Assembly (NCBI RefSeq): GCF_002355155.1
Contig: NZ_AP017369.1
Coordinates: 620,001 to 684,000 of the forward strand
Length of the DNA stretch: 64,000 nucleotides
Origin: Corynebacterium suranareeae
GTDB lineage: Bacteria > Actinomycetota > Actinomycetes > Mycobacteriales > Mycobacteriaceae
Direction: 5' to 3'
This document shows, in pieces, positions 55,650-64,000 of this stretch. A program made the position numbers and the translations under genes. The number at the start of each line of letters is the position of its first letter. The stretch's first letter is position 1. The notes below the pieces were generated by a model. It did not search any database. It had not been told where the DNA came from and worked only from the letters and a program-made list of their open reading frames with translations.

Positions 55650-55765
55650 AGCCTTGCCGCTGATCGAGCTCAAGGTTCACCGAAGACCGTAGGTCATCCG
55701 CATGACGGATCGAAGGCTTCCTACCCTTAGGAACGGCCCACGCAGGAGACACTTGAACGCCTTAG
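55650..55765 (+). promoter_or_regulatory. Ribosomal protein L10 leader
   Basis: The leader upstream of rplJ contains GAAGACCGTAGGT, an internal hairpin (CATCCGCATGACGGAT), and the downstream CTACC and GGAGAC blocks expected of the L10(L12)4-binding leader. It should mediate feedback control of rplJ-rplL. The boundaries are approximate. Confidence 0.7.
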
Positions 55766-55788
55766 ATTCCTTTTGTGGAATGTATAGC

Positions 55789-55817
55789 GCCCTGTGCTCT
55801 TGCACGGGGCTTTTCTC
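55789..55817 (+). terminator. Attenuator-like terminator in the rplJ leader
   Basis: GCCCTGTGC (55789-55797) pairs with GCACGGGGC (55802-55810), followed by TTTTCTC. It lies between the L10 leader and rplJ, so it may set read-through. Confidence 0.75.
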
Positions 55818-55886
55818 ATTGGTTTATTGACCGTGTGAAAGCTCCGCGGATCAGTAGATTACACATAAGAGGAAGGAGGCGAAGTA

Positions 55887-56402
55887 ATGGCAAACCCAAA
55901 GAACGAAGCAGCTCTGGCAGAGCTTAAGGCACGTTTCGCTGAGACCGACACCGTCGTTCTCACCGAGTACCGCGGCCTGTCCGTGGCTCAGACCACCGAA
56001 CTGCGTAAGGCACTGGGCTTCGATGTCCAGTACTCCGTCGCCAAGAACACCCTTGTTAAGATCGCCGCTAACGAAGCTGGCGTCGAGGGCCTTGATGATC
56101 TCCTGACCGGTCCAACCGCTGTTGCCTTCATCAAGGGCGAGGCAGTTGACGCCGCAAAGGTGCTGAAGAAATTCGGCGAAGAAAACAAGGCATTCGTAGT
56201 CAAGGGTGGCTACATGGATGGCAACGCGCTGACCGCTGAACAGGTCAACGCAATTGCCGAGCTGGACAACCGCGAGACCACTCTTGCGAAGCTTGCCGGC
56301 GCCATGAAGGGCAGCTTGGCAAAGGCCGCAGGCCTGTTCAACGCTCCTGCTTCCCAGGTCGCACGCCTCGCCGTTGCGCTCCAGGACAAGAAGGACGCAT
56401 AA
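55887..56402 (+). CDS. rplJ: 50S ribosomal protein L10
   Basis: 171 residues, normal length. [20 protein letters not shown] and the C-terminal [12 protein letters not shown] (L7/L12-binding helix) are visible. GGAAGGAGG precedes the ATG. L10 anchors the L7/L12 stalk. Confidence 0.98.
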   Translation: MANPKNEAALAELKARFAETDTVVLTEYRGLSVAQTTELRKALGFDVQYSVAKNTLVKIAANEAGVEGLDDLLTGPTAVAFIKGEAVDAAKVLKKFGEENKAFVVKGGYMDGNALTAEQVNAIAELDNRETTLAKLAGAMKGSLAKAAGLFNAPASQVARLAVALQDKKDA

Positions 56403-56478
56403 GTCGCCACCAGGCGCACCGTTTTACCCCAAACTTTTTCGAGCGTGCTAAACGCTCAACAACAGGAAGGATGCCACC

Positions 56479-56865
56479 ATGGCTAAGCTCACCAAAGACG
56501 AGCTCATCGAGGCTTTCAAGGAAATGACCCTCATCGAGCTCTCCGAGTTCGTTAAGGAATTCGAAGAGGTCTTCGACGTAACCGCAGCTGCTCCAGTTGC
56601 TGTTGCTGCTGCAGGCGCTGCAGGCGGCGAAGCTGCTGCTGCAGAAGAGAAGGACGAGTTCGACGTCGTTCTCGAAGACGCAGGCGCAAAGAAGATCGGC
56701 GTCATCAAGGCTGTCCGCGAGCTCGTCTCCGGCCTGGGCCTGAAGGAAGCAAAGGAGCTCGTTGAGGGCGCACCTAAGGCTATCCTCGAAGGCGCAAACA
56801 AGGACGACGCTGAGGCTGCAAAGGCTAAGCTCGAAGAGGCTGGCGCAAAGGTCACCCTTAAGTAA
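56479..56865 (+). CDS. rplL: 50S ribosomal protein L7/L12
   Basis: 128 residues: N-terminal dimer domain, Ala-rich hinge ([19 protein letters not shown]) and C-terminal factor-binding domain ([20 protein letters not shown]). ACAGGAAGGA lies upstream of ATG 56479, 76 bp after rplJ. Confidence 0.98.
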   Translation: MAKLTKDELIEAFKEMTLIELSEFVKEFEEVFDVTAAAPVAVAAAGAAGGEAAAAEEKDEFDVVLEDAGAKKIGVIKAVRELVSGLGLKEAKELVEGAPKAILEGANKDDAEAAKAKLEEAGAKVTLK

Positions 56866-56885
56866 GAACTTTCTTACACCTTTTC

Positions 56886-56925
56886 AAAACCCCACACCCT
56901 GGACTCGATCCAGGGGTGGGGTTTT
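56886..56925 (+). terminator. Rho-independent terminator after rplL
   Basis: A stem of CCCCACACCCTGGA with TCCAGGGGTGGGG is followed by TTTT. It closes the rplJ-rplL transcript. Confidence 0.9.
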
Positions 56926-56960
56926 GTGCTGTTTGGGGCTCTTTTGGGTGGCTTTGGGGC

Positions 56961-57280
56961 TTTAAGTTCGATTTCACGATTTCGAGTTCTCGTGCGCAAT
57001 ACCTTGAACTCAATTTCTCAAGCTCAATTTCCCGCGGATTTGGGTGACTTTCCTAGCGGTTTCGAACTTAAGAAATTGAGTACGAGAAATTGAATGTGTG
57101 ATCTCGAAGTTAAGAAGGTGGAAACCCTCCTGACCGAGAGTTGTAGAAGTGCTATAGGGCGACTTCACGGTAGCGACTTCTCGTGCTCAACTTCTTAACG
57201 GGCGACTTCACTACGAAATCCGCCCAAGGCCGAGGGAAGTCGCCCAACGCGAAGTCGCCCGTTAAGAAGTCGACACCGAG
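56961..57280 (+). repeat. ~290-bp chromosomal repeat, copy 2 (uninterrupted)
   Basis: It matches the split copy at 40912-43056 in blocks (TTAAGTTCGATTTCACG, TTTGGGTGACTTTCCTAGCG, AAGAAATTGAGTACGAGA, TTGAATGTGTGATCTCGAAG). A perfect 20-bp inverted repeat, ACTTCTTAACGGGCGACTTC (57189-57208) with its complement at 57250-57269, could fold into a long hairpin. The sequence GCGACTTC or its complement recurs several times inside. The rest of the 56926-57403 gap shows no gene. Confidence 0.85.
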
Positions 57281-57403
57281 AACCCTCAGTTAAAGGAAAC
57301 CCAACCCCAGACACTCCTCAAACAGTCCTGAATGCCTCCGTGAGGAAGATGTAGCGCACCGCCGATACCAATTGGTGGCGGGTGCTCCGGTAACATCGTC
57401 CGC

Positions 57404-58378
57404 ATGCTGCCTAAATCCAGGATTTTCTCCGCAATCTTGCTCGGAATTGGTGTGGCACTTGTGGTCTGGGGTCTGGTGGCTCCGCGCTTTGTGCACGCTG
57501 ATGGCCGTTTGCCTCTTGATTTGGAGGCGACGACGTATGTTCTTCATGATGCTGATGCTCAGACCACGATTAATTCTGATCCGTTGGCTGGTGTGGTGAC
57601 TACGCCGGTGACTCGTCAGTTGCATTTTGAGGTGATGGATCCGGCGAGTGCTGATGAGGCCACGATTCGGATTGGTGATTCAATGTTGCGGGGTAATCCG
57701 GATACTCAGGGTTTTGAGCAGGAACGTTTGTTGTCGGCGTCGGTGTCGAGTTTCCGCATTGATCGCACCTCTGGTGAGGTTTTGTCTGATATTGCGCTGA
57801 CTAATCAGTTGGCAAGCCCCACGGTGCAGTATTCGGTGGATGGCATTTGGTTGAAGTTCCCAACGGATGCGCAGGAGACTACGTATAACGTGGTGGATCC
57901 GGTGCTGAGGTCGGCGGTGCCGGCGGATTTTGTGGAGTCCACGGAGATTGATGGCCGTGAAGTGCTGCATTACCGCCAGGTGATTGATAATGCGAATGTG
58001 GCGGAGTATTTCGCGGATGCTAACAACACCACCACCTTGACTAAAGAGGATGGCGGCACCACGACGGGGTATTTCTATCACAATGTGACTCGTGATTTTT
58101 GGGTGGATCAGCGCACTGGTTTGGTTGTTGATTTGGCTGAGAATGTGGATGATTTCTACGGCGACCGCAATGGCGAGAAGTACCAACAGAAATTGCTTTT
58201 CGACGCCTCCCTCGACGATGCCGCAGTGTCCGCGCTGGTGGCACAGGCCGAAAGCATCCCAGATGGGGATGTGAGTAAAGTCGCAAATACCGTGGGTATT
58301 GTGATCGGTGCGGTATTGGCTCTTGTGGGCCTGGCCGGGTGTTTTGGGGCGTTTGGGAAGAGGCGTCGACAAGCTTAA
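57404..58378 (+). CDS. DUF3068-family membrane protein
   Basis: 324 residues. An N-terminal signal-anchor helix (SAILLGIGVALVVWGLVAP, residues 8-26) and a C-terminal helix (IVIGAVLALVGLAGCFGAF) flank a large beta-rich domain with YNVVDPVLRSAVPADFV and FYHNVTRDFWVDQRTGLVVD blocks (given in part: NVTRDFWVDQRTGLVV). This is the actinobacterial DUF3068 layout. The domain should face outward. It sits between rplL and rpoB with no visible functional link. Confidence 0.8.
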   Translation: MLPKSRIFSAILLGIGVALVVWGLVAPRFVHADGRLPLDLEATTYVLHDADAQTTINSDPLAGVVTTPVTRQLHFEVMDPASADEATIRIGDSMLRGNPDTQGFEQERLLSASVSSFRIDRTSGEVLSDIALTNQLASPTVQYSVDGIWLKFPTDAQETTYNVVDPVLRSAVPADFVESTEIDGREVLHYRQVIDNANVAEYFADANNTTTLTKEDGGTTTGYFYHNVTRDFWVDQRTGLVVDLAENVDDFYGDRNGEKYQQKLLFDASLDDAAVSALVAQAESIPDGDVSKVANTVGIVIGAVLALVGLAGCFGAFGKRRRQA

Positions 58379-58780
58379 TCTGCTGTTCAAGTAGATTTTT
58401 CCTGTTTCGAATTGCAGAAACCCCGGGGTTGTTTGCTAGGGTGCCGTGTAGAAGGGATCACGCAGATTTCTGGGAAACGCGCCCGTGTGGGATGTTCTAA
58501 TATCACGTGGAGCACCAGATGGAAAATCTCCCCTTTACTTTCGCGCGCGATTGGTATACTCTGAGTCGTTGCGTTGGAATTCGTGACTCTTTTTCGTTCC
58601 AGAAGCGCCAAGACCTTGATCAAGGTGGTTGAAAAAACCGATTTGACAAGGTCATTCAGTGCTATCTGGAGTCGTTTAGGGGGGAGCGGGTTCCTCAGCA
58701 GACCAATTGCTCAAAAATACCAGCGGTGTTGATTCGCACTTAAAGGCCTTGACCAGCCTGGTGCAAATTGCCCGCGTGAG
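58379..58780 (+). other. Leader and promoter region of rpoB
   Basis: 402 bp without a gene. An extended -10 candidate TTGGTATACT ends at 58560, with TTTACT at 58534-58539 as a poor -35 (15-bp spacing). About 220 bp of transcribed leader would follow before rpoB. Confidence 0.4.
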
Positions 58781-61700
58781 GTGCTGGAAGGACCCATCTT
58801 GGCAGTCTCCCGCCAGACCAAGTCAGTCGTCGATATTCCCGGTGCACCGCAGCGTTATTCTTTCGCGAAGGTGTCCGCACCCATTGAGGTGCCCGGGCTA
58901 CTAGATCTTCAACTGGATTCCTACTCCTGGCTGATTGGTACGCCTGAGTGGCGTGCTCGTCAGAAGGAAGAATTCGGTGAGGGAGCCCGCGTAACCAGCG
59001 GCCTTGAGAACATTCTCGAGGAGCTCTCCCCAATCCAGGATTACTCTGGAAACATGTCCTTGAGCCTTTCGGAGCCACGCTTCGAAGACGTCAAAAACAC
59101 TATTGACGAGGCCAAAGAGAAGGACATCAACTACGCGGCACCACTGTATGTGACCGCGGAGTTCGTCAACAACACCACCGGTGAAATCAAGTCTCAGACT
59201 GTCTTCATCGGCGATTTCCCAATGATGACGGACAAGGGAACGTTCATCATCAACGGAACCGAACGTGTTGTGGTCAGCCAGCTCGTCCGTTCCCCGGGCG
59301 TGTATTTTGACCAGACCATCGATAAGTCAACTGAGCGCCCATTGCACGCAGTGAAGGTTATTCCTTCCCGTGGTGCATGGTTGGAGTTTGACGTCGATAA
59401 GCGCGATTCGGTCGGTGTTCGTATTGACCGCAAGCGTCGTCAGCCAGTCACCGTGCTGCTGAAGGCTCTTGGTTGGACCACTGAGCAGATCACCGAGCGT
59501 TTCGGTTTCTCTGAAATCATGATGTCCACCCTCGAGTCCGATGGTGTAGCAAACACCGATGAGGCATTGCTGGAGATCTACCGCAAGCAGCGTCCAGGCG
59601 AGCAGCCTACCCGCGACCTTGCGCAGTCCCTCCTGGACAACAGCTTCTTCCGTGCAAAGCGTTATGATCTGGCTCGCGTTGGTCGTTACAAGATCAACCG
59701 CAAGCTCGGCCTTGGTGGCGACCACGATGGTTTGATGACTCTGACTGAAGAGGACATCGCAACCACCATCGAGTACCTGGTGCGTCTGCACGCAGGTGAG
59801 CGCGTCATGACTTCTCCAAATGGTGAAGAAATCCCAGTCGAGACCGATGACATCGACCACTTTGGTAACCGTCGTTTGCGTACCGTAGGCGAACTGATCC
59901 AGAACCAGGTCCGTGTTGGTCTGTCCCGCATGGAGCGCGTTGTTCGTGAGCGTATGACCACCCAGGATGCGGAGTCTATTACTCCTACTTCCTTGATCAA
60001 CGTTCGTCCTGTCTCTGCAGCGATCCGTGAGTTCTTCGGAACTTCCCAGCTGTCTCAGTTCATGGACCAGAACAACTCTTTGTCTGGTTTGACTCACAAG
60101 CGTCGTTTGTCGGCTCTCGGCCCGGGTGGTCTGTCCCGTGAGCGCGCCGGCATCGAGGTTCGAGACGTTCACCCATCTCACTACGGCCGCATGTGCCCAA
60201 TTGAGACTCCGGAAGGTCCAAACATTGGCCTGATCGGTTCCTTGGCTTCTTACGCGCGAGTGAACCCATTCGGTTTCATTGAGACCCCTTACCGTCGCAT
60301 CATCGATGGCAAGCTGACCGACCAGATCGACTACCTCACCGCTGATGAGGAAGACCGCTTCGTTGTTGCGCAGGCAAACACGCACTACGACGAAGAGGGC
60401 AACATCACCGATGAGACCGTCACTGTTCGTCTGAAGGATGGCGATATCGCCATGGTTAACCGCACCGCGGTTGATTACATGGACGTTTCCCCACGTCAGA
60501 TGGTTTCTGTTGGTACCGCGATGATTCCATTCCTGGAGCACGATGATGCTAACCGTGCACTGATGGGCGCGAACATGCAGAAGCAGGCTGTGCCACTGGT
60601 TCGTGCCGAGGCTCCTTTCGTGGGCACCGGTATGGAACAGCGCGCAGCATACGACGCCGGCGACCTGGTAATCACCCCAGTTGCAGGTGTGGTAGAAAAC
60701 GTTTCCGCTGACTTCATCACCATCATGGCTGATGACGGCAAGCGCGAAACCTACCTGTTGCGTAAGTTCCAGCGCACCAACCAGGGCACCAGCTACAACC
60801 AGAAGCCTTTGGTTAACTTGGGTGACCGCGTTGAAGCTGGCCAGGTTATTGCTGATGGTCCAGGTACCTTCAACGGTGAAATGTCCCTTGGCCGTAACCT
60901 GCTGGTTGCGTTCATGCCATGGGAAGGCCACAACTACGAGGATGCGATCATCCTCAACCAAAACATTGTGGAGCAGGACATTTTGACCTCGATCCACATC
61001 GAGGAGCACGAGATCGATGCCCGCGACACCAAGCTTGGTGCCGAGGAAATCACCCGCGACATCCCTAACGTTTCTGAAGAAGTCCTCAAGGACCTCGACG
61101 AGCGCGGTATTGTTCGCATCGGTGCTGATGTTCGTGACGGCGATATTCTGGTCGGTAAGGTCACCCCTAAGGGCGAGACCGAGCTGACTCCAGAGGAGCG
61201 CTTGCTGCGCGCAATCTTCGGTGAGAAGGCCCGCGAAGTTCGCGATACCTCCATGAAGGTTCCTCACGGCGAGACCGGCAAGGTCATTGGCGTGCGTCAC
61301 TTCTCCCGCGAGGATGATGACGATCTCGCTCCTGGCGTCAACGAGATGATCCGCATCTACGTTGCTCAGAAGCGTAAGATCCAGGACGGCGATAAGCTCG
61401 CTGGTCGCCACGGTAACAAGGGTGTTGTCGGTAAGATCCTGCCTCAGGAAGATATGCCATTCCTTCCAGACGGCACTCCAATCGACATCATCTTGAACAC
61501 CCACGGTGTGCCACGTCGTATGAACATCGGTCAGGTTCTTGAGACCCACCTTGGCTGGCTGGCATCTGCTGGTTGGTCCGTGGATCCTGAGGATCCAAAG
61601 AACGCAGAGCTGGTGAAGACCCTGCCTAAGGACCTTCTTGAGGTTCCTGCTGGATCTCTCACAGCAACCCCTGTGTTCGACGGTGCGTCAAACGAAGAGC

Positions 61701-62278
61701 TCGCAGGCCTGCTTGCCAATTCACGTCCGAACCGCGACGGCGACGTCATGGTCAACGAGGACGGAAAAGCAACGCTTATCGACGGCCGCTCCGGTGAGCC
61801 TTACCCGTACCCGGTCTCCATCGGCTACATGTACATGCTGAAGCTGCACCACCTTGTCGACGAGAAGATCCACGCCCGTTCCACCGGCCCTTACTCCATG
61901 ATTACCCAGCAGCCACTGGGTGGTAAGGCACAGTTCGGTGGACAGCGTTTCGGCGAAATGGAGGTGTGGGCAATGCAGGCATACGGCGCTGCCTACACAC
62001 TTCAGGAGCTGTTGACCATCAAGTCCGATGACGTGGTTGGCCGTGTCAAGGTCTATGAAGCAATTGTGAAGGGCGAGAACATCCCGGATCCAGGTATTCC
62101 TGAGTCCTTCAAGGTTCTCCTCAAGGAGCTCCAGTCCTTGTGCCTGAACGTGGAGGTTCTCTCCGCAGACGGCACACCAATGGAGCTCGCGGGTGACGAC
62201 GACGACTTCGATCAGGCAGGCGCCTCACTTGGCATCAACCTGTCCCGTGACGAGCGTTCCGACGCCGACACCGCATAG
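58781..62278 (+). CDS. rpoB: DNA-directed RNA polymerase subunit beta
   Basis: 1165 residues from GTG 58781. TTG 58799 (six codons later) has the better ribosome-binding site (GGAAGGA, 6 bp spacing) and could be the true start. The rifampicin-binding cluster reads [20 protein letters not shown] then [14 protein letters not shown], with wild-type Asp, His and Ser at the usual resistance positions. [15 protein letters not shown] and the C-terminal clamp segment [18 protein letters not shown] are complete. rpoC follows after 82 bp. Confidence 0.98.
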   Translation: MLEGPILAVSRQTKSVVDIPGAPQRYSFAKVSAPIEVPGLLDLQLDSYSWLIGTPEWRARQKEEFGEGARVTSGLENILEELSPIQDYSGNMSLSLSEPRFEDVKNTIDEAKEKDINYAAPLYVTAEFVNNTTGEIKSQTVFIGDFPMMTDKGTFIINGTERVVVSQLVRSPGVYFDQTIDKSTERPLHAVKVIPSRGAWLEFDVDKRDSVGVRIDRKRRQPVTVLLKALGWTTEQITERFGFSEIMMSTLESDGVANTDEALLEIYRKQRPGEQPTRDLAQSLLDNSFFRAKRYDLARVGRYKINRKLGLGGDHDGLMTLTEEDIATTIEYLVRLHAGERVMTSPNGEEIPVETDDIDHFGNRRLRTVGELIQNQVRVGLSRMERVVRERMTTQDAESITPTSLINVRPVSAAIREFFGTSQLSQFMDQNNSLSGLTHKRRLSALGPGGLSRERAGIEVRDVHPSHYGRMCPIETPEGPNIGLIGSLASYARVNPFGFIETPYRRIIDGKLTDQIDYLTADEEDRFVVAQANTHYDEEGNITDETVTVRLKDGDIAMVNRTAVDYMDVSPRQMVSVGTAMIPFLEHDDANRALMGANMQKQAVPLVRAEAPFVGTGMEQRAAYDAGDLVITPVAGVVENVSADFITIMADDGKRETYLLRKFQRTNQGTSYNQKPLVNLGDRVEAGQVIADGPGTFNGEMSLGRNLLVAFMPWEGHNYEDAIILNQNIVEQDILTSIHIEEHEIDARDTKLGAEEITRDIPNVSEEVLKDLDERGIVRIGADVRDGDILVGKVTPKGETELTPEERLLRAIFGEKAREVRDTSMKVPHGETGKVIGVRHFSREDDDDLAPGVNEMIRIYVAQKRKIQDGDKLAGRHGNKGVVGKILPQEDMPFLPDGTPIDIILNTHGVPRRMNIGQVLETHLGWLASAGWSVDPEDPKNAELVKTLPKDLLEVPAGSLTATPVFDGASNEELAGLLANSRPNRDGDVMVNEDGKATLIDGRSGEPYPYPVSIGYMYMLKLHHLVDEKIHARSTGPYSMITQQPLGGKAQFGGQRFGEMEVWAMQAYGAAYTLQELLTIKSDDVVGRVKVYEAIVKGENIPDPGIPESFKVLLKELQSLCLNVEVLSADGTPMELAGDDDDFDQAGASLGINLSRDERSDADTA

Positions 62279-62300
62279 CAGATCAGAAAACAACCGCTAG

Positions 62301-64000
<1,700 letters not shown>

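Noticed and set aside
59327..61549. Open minus-strand frame of 740 codons opposite rpoB
   Set aside because: It arises from the codon bias of rpoB; it has no ribosome-binding site, no family resemblance and lies wholly antisense to an essential gene.

Overview
The window is chromosomal DNA of a Corynebacterium, most likely Corynebacterium glutamicum or a very close relative. The gene order hemE-hemY-hemL-(histidine phosphatase)-TlpA-ccdA-resB-ccsA, the menaquinone genes, mgtA, the tRNA cluster and secE-nusG-rplK-rplA-gabTDP-rplJ-rplL-rpoB-rpoC matches what I remember of that species. The moderate base composition and the C. glutamicum-like protein sequences agree. No database search was run, so the species call rests on recall.

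Layout. (1) 0-11 kb: an intact but catalytically degenerate P-type ATPase-like protein, then a haem biosynthesis run (hemE, hemY, hemL) that passes into a System II cytochrome c maturation set (TlpA-like lipoprotein, CcdA, ResB, CcsA). (2) 11-17.1 kb: an accessory-looking block between a repeat and an ArsR regulator: a three-gene ABC importer, an M24 metallopeptidase-like enzyme and a RidA-family protein. (3) 17.2-21.5 kb: small membrane proteins, menA, a glycosyltransferase-like gene, menE and a DoxX protein. (4) 21.5-27.3 kb, all minus strand: two enzymes of the non-phosphorylating glucarate route (kdgD and ketoglutarate-semialdehyde dehydrogenase), a LysR regulator, a DUF3349 protein, an amidohydrolase that has lost its normal start codon, a FlK-like thioesterase and a TetR regulator. 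(5) 27.3-28.9 kb: phosphate/sulfate permease pitA with a small membrane partner. (6) 29.6-40.7 kb: menB, menC, menD, menG, menJ-like and a polyprenyl diphosphate synthase, mixed with a pterin dehydratase, a peptidase E-like protein, mgtA and a frameshifted amino-acid permease. With menA and menE this gives most of the menaquinone pathway.

(7) 40.7-43.9 kb: tRNA-Tyr, a complete IS30-family element (26-bp terminal repeats, 3-bp target duplication) sitting inside a ~290-bp chromosomal repeat, then two identical tRNA-Thr genes, tRNA-Met and tRNA-Trp. (8) 44-64 kb: secE, nusG, rplK, rplA; then an inserted block with the GABA catabolic genes (gabR, gabT, gabD, gabP), a CrtI-like FAD enzyme and a SIMPL-domain protein; then the L10 leader, rplJ, rplL, a DUF3068 membrane protein, rpoB and the start of rpoC, which runs off the window.

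The genes fit a respiratory organism: haem and cytochrome c assembly at one end, menaquinone synthesis in the middle, and core transcription/translation genes at the other. The most interesting items are the pseudo-P-type ATPase, the importer/M24/RidA block with palindromes at its promoter, the IS30 transposase with a triplicated N-terminal HTH unit, two families of long hairpin-bearing repeats (one copy split by the IS), and two genes with apparent recent lesions (start codon ATA; frameshift in a T7 run).
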